64,000 nt of DNA from Neisseria weaveri (lineage in GTDB: Bacteria; Pseudomonadota; Gammaproteobacteria; Burkholderiales; Neisseriaceae), in contig NZ_LR134533.1 in the NCBI RefSeq assembly GCF_900638685.1, forward strand, positions 1,984,001 to 2,048,000, read 5' to 3'. Each line of letters opens with the position of its first letter. Position 1 is the first letter of the stretch. The position numbers and the translations under genes are program-made. The notes beneath the pieces were generated by a model. That model saw only the letters and a list, made by a program, of their open reading frames with translations. It was not told where the DNA came from and ran no database searches. Shown here one piece after another: positions 7,357 through 13,767 of this stretch.

Positions 7357-8574
7357 ATGCAGACTGTTCAGGAAAACAGCCGTTATCTGTGGATGGTGGT
7401 ATTGGCCGCTGCAGTGGTATTGATGATTACCATGGGTATCCGTATGTCGCTGGGGCTGTTTGTCCAGCCTATGGTTAACAGCACGGCTTTAAGTATCGCT
7501 TCCATCAGCTTTGCCATGGCAGTGTCGCAGTTGGTGTGGGGAATGTCCCAACCCTTGACCGGTGCGTTGGCAGACCGCTTCGGTGCCAAGCCTGTGCTAT
7601 ATTGGGGAACATTGCTGTTGGTAGCCGGATGCGTTGCCGTGCCTTTGTTGCCGGGTATTTGGGGGCTGACATTCAGCATGGGTGTTATGTTGGCTTTGGG
7701 AGCGGGGGCAGGCAGTTTTTCTATTCTGATGAGCCTGGTGGCAAACAAGCTGCCTCAAAATATGCGCGGTACGGCATCCGGCGTGGTCAATGCGGGCGGT
7801 TCGTTCGGCCAATTTTTGTTTGCTCCGTTGGTGCAGGGTTTGATTTTTTTACCGGCGGTAGGTTGGAAAGGTGCAATGTATGCTTTGGGTGCGGTCAGCC
7901 TGCTGGTGTTGCCGTTATCGCATTTTTTGATGAAAGGCAGTACGGGACGTAAAGCGGCGGTAGTTTCAGACGGCCAAACGCTCAAGCAGGCTTTGGTGCA
8001 GGCTTTTAAAGACCGAAGTTATATTTTGCTGCATTTGGGATTTTTCACTTGCGGTTTTCATATCGCGTTTTTAGTAACGCATTTGCCGTTTGAAGTGGCT
8101 TTGTGCGGTTTGCCGCCGCGTGTAGCGTCATGGTCGCTGGCATTGATCGGCATTGCCAATGTAGTGGGGAGCTTGGCTGTCGGTTGGTGTGTCGGCAGAT
8201 GGTGCAGTAAATATATTTTGTTTTGGATGTACGGTTCGCGTGCGCTGCTGATATTGGTTTATTTGTCCGCACCAAAAACAGATATGACTTTTTATCTTTT
8301 TGCCGTCGGGTTGGGGCTGACTTGGCTTGCAACTGTGCCGCCGACTGCTGCGATTGTAGGCAAGCGTTTCGGCTTGCGTTATCTGGCGACTTTATTCGGA
8401 CTGACGTTGCTGTCTCATCAAATAGGAGGTTTTTTCGGTGCTTATTTGGGCGGTATCGCGGTAACGGCATTCGGCGATTACGGTTGGATGTGGTATGCGG
8501 ATGCTGCATTGGCAACGGTTGCAGCTTTGTTAAATTTGCCTATTCAGGAAGATAAAGTGCTGAGAAACGGGTAG
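7357..8574 (+). CDS. Major facilitator superfamily transporter
   Basis: The 405-residue product has about twelve hydrophobic spans arranged as two groups of six around a basic loop (near residues 195-215). The MFS motif A variant GALADRFGAKPV follows the second span. The start MQTVQENSRY is preceded by GAGGAAAG. The N-terminal half resembles oxalate/formate-antiporter-like and monocarboxylate-type members. The substrate cannot be told from sequence. It is a single gene, closed by an uptake-sequence terminator. Confidence 0.85.
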   Translation: MQTVQENSRYLWMVVLAAAVVLMITMGIRMSLGLFVQPMVNSTALSIASISFAMAVSQLVWGMSQPLTGALADRFGAKPVLYWGTLLLVAGCVAVPLLPGIWGLTFSMGVMLALGAGAGSFSILMSLVANKLPQNMRGTASGVVNAGGSFGQFLFAPLVQGLIFLPAVGWKGAMYALGAVSLLVLPLSHFLMKGSTGRKAAVVSDGQTLKQALVQAFKDRSYILLHLGFFTCGFHIAFLVTHLPFEVALCGLPPRVASWSLALIGIANVVGSLAVGWCVGRWCSKYILFWMYGSRALLILVYLSAPKTDMTFYLFAVGLGLTWLATVPPTAAIVGKRFGLRYLATLFGLTLLSHQIGGFFGAYLGGIAVTAFGDYGWMWYADAALATVAALLNLPIQEDKVLRNG

Positions 8575-8614
8575 CTTTGAACAGGGATTGCAAGTTTGAT
8601 TGGATTTATAGAAG

Positions 8615-8642
8615 AGGCCGTCTGAAAATTTTCAGACGGCCT
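8615..8642. terminator. Uptake-sequence terminator after the MFS gene
   Basis: A perfect inverted pair of uptake sequences (AGGCCGTCTGAAAA/TTTTCAGACGGCCT). Before the transposon inserted about 30 bases downstream, it would also have been the terminator for the minus-strand small gene at 12088-12198. Confidence 0.85.
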
Positions 8643-8667
8643 TTGATAGTTTTTAATGTTGTAATTA

Positions 8668-8675
8668 AATTTTAG
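8668..8675. repeat. Left target-site duplication of the ISL3 transposon
   Basis: AATTTTAG directly abuts the left inverted repeat and is repeated exactly at 12048-12055. Eight bases is the usual duplication for ISL3-family elements. Confidence 0.92.
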
Positions 8676-8699
8676 GGGTAAGCGGATTAAATGGTTGAT
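8676..8699 (+). repeat. Left terminal inverted repeat of the ISL3 transposon
   Basis: GGGTAAGCGGATTAAATGGT followed by TGAT. It matches the reverse complement of the right end at 21 of 24 positions, with differences at the 6th, 7th and 14th bases. Confidence 0.9.
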
Positions 8700-8762
8700 C
8701 TTACCTTTGCATGAGAGTGAGACAGACCGGCATCTCATCGGATTATCTGGTTGATGCTTCAC

Positions 8763-9170
8763 CTACTGCTGGTGCATGTTTCCTTCGCTAATTCCAGCAA
8801 GAACCCCACACGCCTCAACTTCCCGGTCATCGTTGCAACTCGCTCTCAGTGAAACGAGTTGTTTCTCAAGCGCTTGCAGAGCGGTTATCTGCGACCGCAC
8901 ATGAGAGATGTGATCATCGAGCAAGGCGTTGACGGCGGTACAAGGCTGATGAGGGTCATCCTGATAGCTCTGTAGTTCGTGAATCTCAGCCAGTGACAGG
9001 CCTAGGATTCTGCAGCGACGGATGAAGGCCAGCCCCTCACCATGCTTCTCGGTATAGACACGGTAACCGTTGTCCTGCCGATCAGGCGGCGGCAACAAGC
9101 CCTGCTGTTCATAGAAGCGGATCGTCTGTGTTTCGACCCCTACCAACTGCGCCAACTGACCAATGCGCAT
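8763..9170 (-). CDS. MerR-family heavy-metal-responsive regulator (CadR/PbrR type)
   Basis: The 135-residue product starts MRIGQLAQLVG, with GGAGG just upstream of the ATG. It has the winged helix-turn-helix of MerR proteins (residues 1-70, including VETQTIRFYEQQGLLPP), a long dimerisation helix and a C-terminal metal-binding loop. Cys77, Cys112 and Cys121 fall where CadR and PbrR place their metal ligands, so Cd(II), Pb(II) or Zn(II) is the likely signal. It is divergent from the efflux gene across a MerR-type promoter, which it presumably activates. Confidence 0.9.
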   Translation of the reverse strand: MRIGQLAQLVGVETQTIRFYEQQGLLPPPDRQDNGYRVYTEKHGEGLAFIRRCRILGLSLAEIHELQSYQDDPHQPCTAVNALLDDHISHVRSQITALQALEKQLVSLRASCNDDREVEACGVLAGISEGNMHQQ

Positions 9171-9201
9171 CAGCCTCCTCCCCAACGGATTCTTTACTCT
9201 A

Positions 9202-9232
9202 TTGACCTTATAGTAGCTTTATAGTTTAAAAT
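9202..9232 (+). promoter_or_regulatory. MerR-type promoter with 19-bp spacer and operator dyad
   Basis: A -35 box TTGACC (9202-9207) and a -10 box TAAAAT (9227-9232) are separated by 19 bases, the overlong spacing characteristic of MerR-activated promoters. The spacer carries the dyad CCTTATAG-TAG-CTTTATAG, resembling CadR/PbrR operators. It drives the efflux-lspA-transposase genes and lies 34 bases before the efflux gene's ATG. Confidence 0.85.
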
Positions 9233-9265
9233 GGTACCACAACATTGTTCAAGTGGAGTCGTATC

Positions 9266-10162
9266 ATGAGCAAATCCTGTGGTGGCGCCTGTGGCGGTGA
9301 TGCAATGTCCGCAGCGGATACCGATATACAGGCCTCCTCCGAGGCGCTAGGGAAATGGGTCAGTGTTTATGCCGTGCCGAAGATGGACTGTCCATCAGAA
9401 GAGCGAATGATTCGCCTAGCCCTGAACGGCTTTGAGGAGGTTCGGGCGCTGTCCTTCGACTTGTCGAACCGCCGGCTGAAGGTCGTGCATGACGGCGAGG
9501 TCGAGCCCGTCACCTCGAAACTGAAGACCTTGGGGCTAGGCGCCTCGCTTCAGGAAACCGTCGCTGCAAATCCGGAGACCATCAAGGCCGCCGAGTTTTC
9601 GGCAGCTTCTGCTAAGCAAGAATCCGGGACCCTGCGCTGGTTGCTCGGCATCAATGCACTTCTGTTCGTGGTGGAAATGACTGCCGGTCTGATCGCCCGG
9701 TCCACCGGCCTGATTGGAGAATCCCTGGACAATTTTGCCGATGCGGCGGTGTACGGGCTTGCCCTTTATGCGGTTGGACATAGCGTGAAAATGCAGGTAC
9801 GTGCCGCGCATCTTGCTGGTGTACTGCAACTGATCTTGGCTGTGGGCGTGCTCGTAGAGGTGGTGAGACGCTTTGTATTCGGTAGTGAGCCTGAATCGCT
9901 GGTGATGATGGCTATCGCATTCGTCGCATTGATTGCCAATACCAGTTGTCTGCTGCTCATATCCAAACATCGGGAAGGTGGGGCGCACATGAAGGCAAGC
10001 TGGATATTCTCGGCCAACGACGTGGTGATCAACCTGGGGGTCATCACCGCCGGCGCCCTGGTCGCGTGGACCGGTTCCAATTATCCGGATCTGATTATCG
10101 GCACCATCGCGGGGGGCATTGTACTTAACGGTGCCAGACGCATTTTGGCGTTGAAGGGTTAA
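9266..10162 (+). CDS. Cation efflux (CDF-like) protein with N-terminal metal-binding domain
   Basis: I chose the ATG at 9266, which has GTGGAG 7 bases upstream, giving 298 residues. A Cys/Gly-rich leader (SCGGACGGD) is followed by a ferredoxin-like heavy-metal-associated domain (about 30-105, PKMDCPSEE). Six membrane spans of cation diffusion facilitator type come next. Polar residues in span 2 (SLDNFADA) and span 5 (SANDVVIN) fit metal coordination inside the membrane. The usual long C-terminal cytoplasmic domain is missing; the N-terminal domain may replace it. Likely job: export of Cd, Pb or Zn. Confidence 0.87.
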   Translation: MSKSCGGACGGDAMSAADTDIQASSEALGKWVSVYAVPKMDCPSEERMIRLALNGFEEVRALSFDLSNRRLKVVHDGEVEPVTSKLKTLGLGASLQETVAANPETIKAAEFSAASAKQESGTLRWLLGINALLFVVEMTAGLIARSTGLIGESLDNFADAAVYGLALYAVGHSVKMQVRAAHLAGVLQLILAVGVLVEVVRRFVFGSEPESLVMMAIAFVALIANTSCLLLISKHREGGAHMKASWIFSANDVVINLGVITAGALVAWTGSNYPDLIIGTIAGGIVLNGARRILALKG

Positions 10163-10165
10163 ATA

Positions 10166-10678
10166 ATGCTCATTATTGGCAAAAAGCTCTCGCCGTATGC
10201 CCTATTGTCCATATCGGGCCTGCTGGCAGCGTCTGATCAGGCTGTAAAGTGGCTGGTGCAGCAATCAATGGCCTATGGCGAGTATGTTTCGGTGACCCCG
10301 TTCTTTAACTGGGTGCACCTATGGAACACCGGTGCCGTATTCAGTCTTTTTGCGAATGGTGGAGGCTGGCAGCGCTACTTTTTTATCGGAATCACGGTAG
10401 TGGTCTCGATTTTTCTGATCAAGCTGATCCTTGAAAATCGTCATAAAGGAGAAGCCATCGCTTACAGTCTTATCCTCGGTGGCGCCATGGGTAACCTGAT
10501 TGACCGGGTCTTTCGCGGCTATGTTGTGGATTCCTTTGATTTCTATTGGCGAGACTGGCATTGGCCGGCCTTCAACCTGGCTGATATTGCAATTGTCCTC
10601 GGTGCCTTACTTTTCGTTTCCAGCAGCTTGTTGGGTAAAAAAGCAAACACCAATGCCGAGTCGGATGGATCTGACTGA
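10166..10678 (+). CDS. lspA: Lipoprotein signal peptidase (signal peptidase II), transposon-borne
   Basis: This 170-residue inner-membrane aspartyl protease cleaves the signal peptide from prolipoproteins after lipidation. Four spans are visible. The catalytic Asp residues lie in GNLIDRVFRGYVVDSFDF and FNLADIAI. The N-terminal SDQAVKW and the NTGAVFSLF motif are also typical. It starts 3 bases after the efflux gene, so it belongs to the same metal-induced transcript. A signal peptidase II paired with heavy-metal efflux is also known in lead-resistance operons (PbrBC). The host should have its own lspA elsewhere. Confidence 0.93.
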   Translation: MLIIGKKLSPYALLSISGLLAASDQAVKWLVQQSMAYGEYVSVTPFFNWVHLWNTGAVFSLFANGGGWQRYFFIGITVVVSIFLIKLILENRHKGEAIAYSLILGGAMGNLIDRVFRGYVVDSFDFYWRDWHWPAFNLADIAIVLGALLFVSSSLLGKKANTNAESDGSD

Positions 10679-10699
10679 CACCTACGCCTATACAACACC

Positions 10700-11989
10700 A
10701 TGACCGAACTTCCCGACAACATCCTTCACCTGCCGCAATACCAAGTACTGGGCTGCAAATCAACCGACGACGAAATGCACTTCCAGGTGGACGTGCCCGA
10801 TCCCATCGCCTGCGAGGAATGCGGCGTGCAGGGTGAGTTCGTACGGTTCGGCAAGCGTGACGTTCCCTATCGTGATCTGCCCATCCACGGCAAACGGGTC
10901 ACTCTCTGGGTGGTCCGCCGCCGATACACCTGCCGGGCCTGCAAGACAACATTCAGGCCCCAGCTACCGGAGATGGTGGACGGATTCCGTATGACACTGC
11001 GGCTGCATGAGTACGTGGAGAAGGAATCCTTCAACCACCCCTACACCTTTGTGGCGGCACAGACCGGCCTGGACGAGAAGACGGTGCGCGACATCTTCAA
11101 CGCCCGCGCCGAGTTCCTGGGGCGCTGGCACCGCTTCGAGACGCCCCGCATCCTGGGCATTGACGAGCTATACCTGAACAAGCGCTACCGCTGCATTCTG
11201 ACCAACATTGAGGAGCGAACCCTGCTCGACCTGCTGGCCACCCGCCGCCAGGACGTGGTGACCAACTACCTGATGAAGCTGAAAGACCGGCAGAAGGTCG
11301 AGATCGTCAGCATGGACATGTGGAACCCCTACCGGGCAGCGGTCAAGGCTGTGCTGCCCCAGGCCCGTATCGTGGTCGATAAGTTCCATGTGGTGCGCAT
11401 GGTCAACGATGCCCTAGAGAGAGTGCGCAAGGGCCTCAGAAAGGAGCTGAAACCGTCCCAGAGCCGGACTCTCAAGGGAGACCGGAAAATCCTGCTGAAA
11501 CGCGCTCACGAAGTCTCAGACCGGGAGCGCCTCATCATGGAGACCTGGACAGGCGCGTTCCCGCAACTGCTGGCCGCCTACGAGCACAAGGAGCGCTTCT
11601 ACGGCATCTGGGACGCCACCACACGGCTCCAGGCAGAAGCCGCCCTGGACGAGTGGATAGCCACCATCCCGAAGGGCCAAAAGGAAGTCTGGAGCGATCT
11701 GGTCAGGGCAGTGGGAAACTGGCGCGAAGAGACCATGACCTACTTCGAGACGGACATGCCCGTCACCAACGCTTACACGGAGTCCATCAACCGACTGGCC
11801 AAGGACAAGAACCGTGAAGGGCGCGGTTACTCCTTCGAGGTGATGCGGGCACGAATGCTCTACACCACGAAGCACAAGAAGAAGGCACCGACTGCGAAGG
11901 TCTCTCCTTTCTACAAGAAAACCATCGGTTACGGACTGCCGGACTTCGCAGAGGAACTCAACTACGGAGTCGATCTATCAACCATCTGA
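10700..11989 (+). CDS. tnpA: ISL3-family transposase
   Basis: The 429-residue product has the ISL3 layout: an N-terminal zinc-binding region (CEECGVQG and CRACKTTFRP), a helix-turn-helix stretch (TGLDEKTVRDIF) and a DDE catalytic core. First Asp is in GIDELYLNKRY, second in SMDMWNPYR followed by VDKFHVV, and the Glu lies near TNAYTESINR. It lies 21 bases after lspA and may be read from the same promoter. No frameshift or truncation is seen, so the element should be able to move. Codon use is GC-rich, unlike the host genes. Confidence 0.95.
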   Translation: MTELPDNILHLPQYQVLGCKSTDDEMHFQVDVPDPIACEECGVQGEFVRFGKRDVPYRDLPIHGKRVTLWVVRRRYTCRACKTTFRPQLPEMVDGFRMTLRLHEYVEKESFNHPYTFVAAQTGLDEKTVRDIFNARAEFLGRWHRFETPRILGIDELYLNKRYRCILTNIEERTLLDLLATRRQDVVTNYLMKLKDRQKVEIVSMDMWNPYRAAVKAVLPQARIVVDKFHVVRMVNDALERVRKGLRKELKPSQSRTLKGDRKILLKRAHEVSDRERLIMETWTGAFPQLLAAYEHKERFYGIWDATTRLQAEAALDEWIATIPKGQKEVWSDLVRAVGNWREETMTYFETDMPVTNAYTESINRLAKDKNREGRGYSFEVMRARMLYTTKHKKKAPTAKVSPFYKKTIGYGLPDFAEELNYGVDLSTI

Positions 11990-12023
11990 GGGTGGTATCA
12001 GATTGATGGGGTGAAGGTGCCCC

Positions 12024-12047
12024 ATCAACCATTAAATCCGTATACCC
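12024..12047 (-). repeat. Right terminal inverted repeat of the ISL3 transposon
   Basis: Reverse complement reads GGGTATACGGATTTAATGGT followed by TGAT and matches the left end at 21 of 24 positions. It begins 34 bases after the transposase stop. Confidence 0.9.
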
Positions 12048-12055
12048 AATTTTAG
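12048..12055. repeat. Right target-site duplication of the ISL3 transposon
   Basis: AATTTTAG, identical to 8668-8675. Removing the element and one copy restores a continuous host sequence. Confidence 0.92.
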
Positions 12056-12087
12056 TTGGTTTTTAGGTTGTCAGAGCAGCGTATTAA

Positions 12088-12198
12088 TCAGTGTTTTTTC
12101 AAAACCGCTGTGGTATGGCTTTCGGCAGTTTTTTGCGGTGTGTTGAAAACGGCCCGCTTAGCGGCTTGAAAAATGGTTTGACGTCTTCTGTGTTGCAT
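12088..12198 (-). CDS. Small basic protein of 36 residues, unknown function
   Basis: An ATG at 12198 is preceded by AAGGAG with 6 bases of spacing, one of the best ribosome-binding sites in the window. The frame runs 36 codons to TGA. The product begins MQHRRRQTIFQAAKRAV and ends VLKKH. It is very basic, has no membrane span, and is too short for usual gene-calling limits. It sits next to the transposon: the insertion separated the gene from the uptake-sequence terminator that originally followed it. I recognise no family. The strong ribosome-binding site is the main support for a real gene. Confidence 0.5.
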   Translation of the reverse strand: MQHRRRQTIFQAAKRAVFNTPQKTAESHTTAVLKKH

Positions 12199-12391
12199 GA
12201 ATACTCCTTATATTAGTATTTATTGTTAATAACTTATTTAGTGTCGGTTACTATATAGCCTTAGAATGCATAATACGGTCATTGTTGTGATAAGTTATGT
12301 TTTTTTTTGGTAATAATTGATGTTTCTGGGAGATAATTGCGATCGGATAGATTACTGAAGACAATTTTTTAGTGGTTAATTGCGTAGGCAA

Positions 12392-12427
12392 TAAAAACGC
12401 CCCGAGATTTTTCTCAGGACGTTTTTT
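12392..12427 (-). terminator. Rho-independent terminator of ppsR
   Basis: On the minus strand an 11-bp stem (ACGTCCTGAGA with TCTCGGGGCGT, including G-U pairs) has a short A-rich loop and is followed by TTTTTATTG. It begins about 20 bases after the ppsR stop. Confidence 0.85.
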
Positions 12428-12449
12428 GTTCGGTATGGGTTGGTAATAC

Positions 12450-13268
12450 TTAGAAGCGTCGTTGCAGGCGGCATGACTGCATGATTTGCGCAGCCAATTC
12501 TTCGACAGATTTATCCGTTGTATTGGTGCAAGGGATATTATGTTGTCTAAACATATTCTGTGCGTCGGCAACTTCACGTTTGCAGGTGGCAAAACTGGAA
12601 TAATTCGAATCCGGACGGCGCTCTTGACGGATGGCCTGCAATCGCTCCGGCGCAATGGTCAGGCCGAAGATTTTGTCTTTGTAAGGTTTCACCATTCTGG
12701 GTAATTCGGTGCTTTCCAAATCATCGGGAGTCAGAGGGTAATTGGCGGCTCGGATACCGTATTGCAATGCTAAATACAGGCAAGTAGGCGTTTTACCGGA
12801 GCGTGAGACCCCCATCAGGATTACATCGGCATCTTTTAAATCTTTTCCGCTGATTCCGTCATCATGATTTAAAGAGAAGTTAACCGCTTCCATACGTGCA
12901 TCGTAGCGCTCCGTATCAGTGATACCGTGGCTTCTGCCTGCTTTGTTTCTTGCCGCCAAACCGAGTTCACGCTCGATAGTGCCCAAAAACGCATCAAAGA
13001 AGCTTAAATGTAAGCCATTACAGGTTTTGATAATTGCACGGATTTCAGGGTTAATGATGCTGGTAAAAACCAAAGGCTTCAGATTGCTTTGCTCGAAAGC
13101 TGCATTGATGATTTGTAGCATTGCCCGTGCTTTTTCAGGGGTATCTACAAAAGGATAAGTTGCGTGTTTGAAAGTAACGCCTTCGAATTGATCCAATAAT
13201 GCTTTACCCATACTTTCTGATGTCAAACCGGTTCTATCAGAAATAAAAAAAGCAGTCCTTCTGGCCAT
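12450..13268 (-). CDS. ppsR: Phosphoenolpyruvate synthase regulatory protein (kinase/pyrophosphorylase)
   Basis: PpsR (DUF299) is a bifunctional enzyme. It inactivates PEP synthase by ADP-dependent threonine phosphorylation and restores it by phosphate-dependent dephosphorylation. The 272-residue length is typical. The N-terminal FFISDRTGLTSESMG is the family signature, GVSRSGKTPTCLYLA near 153 is the P-loop, and ANYPLTPDDL follows. It is divergent from its target gene ppsA, the arrangement seen in many Proteobacteria, which supports the call. The start follows GGAGCG in a good position. Confidence 0.93.
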   Translation of the reverse strand: MARRTAFFISDRTGLTSESMGKALLDQFEGVTFKHATYPFVDTPEKARAMLQIINAAFEQSNLKPLVFTSIINPEIRAIIKTCNGLHLSFFDAFLGTIERELGLAARNKAGRSHGITDTERYDARMEAVNFSLNHDDGISGKDLKDADVILMGVSRSGKTPTCLYLALQYGIRAANYPLTPDDLESTELPRMVKPYKDKIFGLTIAPERLQAIRQERRPDSNYSSFATCKREVADAQNMFRQHNIPCTNTTDKSVEELAAQIMQSCRLQRRF

Positions 13269-13767
13269 GATTTGCGCTCCTAAGCGTGAAATTTATTGGG
13301 CTGGTTTTGTGTTGTAACAGATGAATCGTTAATGAAAATTGCAAGGAGTTGCAACTTAAGTTAATTTGCAAAATCAAATGAATATAAACATATCATAAAA
13401 AGTAAATTTTGAACAATTCAAGCTGCCTGTAAAACATTACATCAAGTTACAAGTGAATATAAACAAGCAAAATACACATTTTATTTCAAATAAAATAAAA
13501 ATTTGGAATTATATTTTAAAATATAAACCTTGTTAGATGAGGTTTTATTTGTTTGATGGTTGTTAACTACATGATTAAAAAGGTATTAATGGTAAATTTG
13601 ATGTTGTGTAGTTAAATTTCATGTGGATTGTGCAGGCCTGACAAGCAATTTTTAAAACTGCTGTCGTAGTTTTTTTGATTCAAAAAACATGACACTGAAT
13701 AATTGAGTGGTTAGAATACGCCTGCAAGATTTACTCTTTTTTAACTTGTTCACAATTGGATTAAGAA
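13269..13767. other. Long AT-rich divergent regulatory region between ppsR and ppsA
   Basis: About 500 bases, very AT-rich, with no supported gene. It contains A/T runs such as ATTTTATTTCAAATAAAATAAAAATTT, part of which is self-complementary (TTTTATTT/AAATAAAA near 13480-13500). It must hold the promoters of both genes. Its length suggests regulation by an upstream-binding protein, but I cannot identify an operator. Confidence 0.5.
13689..13717 (+). promoter_or_regulatory. Candidate sigma-70 promoter for ppsA
   Basis: ATGACA (13689-13694) and TAGAAT (13712-13717) each match the consensus at 5 of 6 positions and are 17 bases apart. The ATG of ppsA is about 50 bases downstream. Confidence 0.6.

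Larger units (their letters stand above)
8676..12047. mobile_element. ISL3-family transposon carrying merR-type regulator, cation efflux gene and lspA (ISPpu12-like)
   Basis: The 3,372-bp element is bounded by 24-bp inverted repeats matching at 21 of 24 positions and by a perfect 8-bp target duplication. It is therefore a complete simple insertion. Gene order is a divergent merR, then a cation-efflux gene, lspA and an ISL3 transposase. This is the arrangement I know from ISPpu12 of Pseudomonas putida. The element is visibly more GC-rich than its surroundings and contains no uptake sequence, while flanking DNA has one every kilobase or so. Both points argue for recent transfer from outside Neisseria. 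All four reading frames look intact. Confidence 0.95.
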
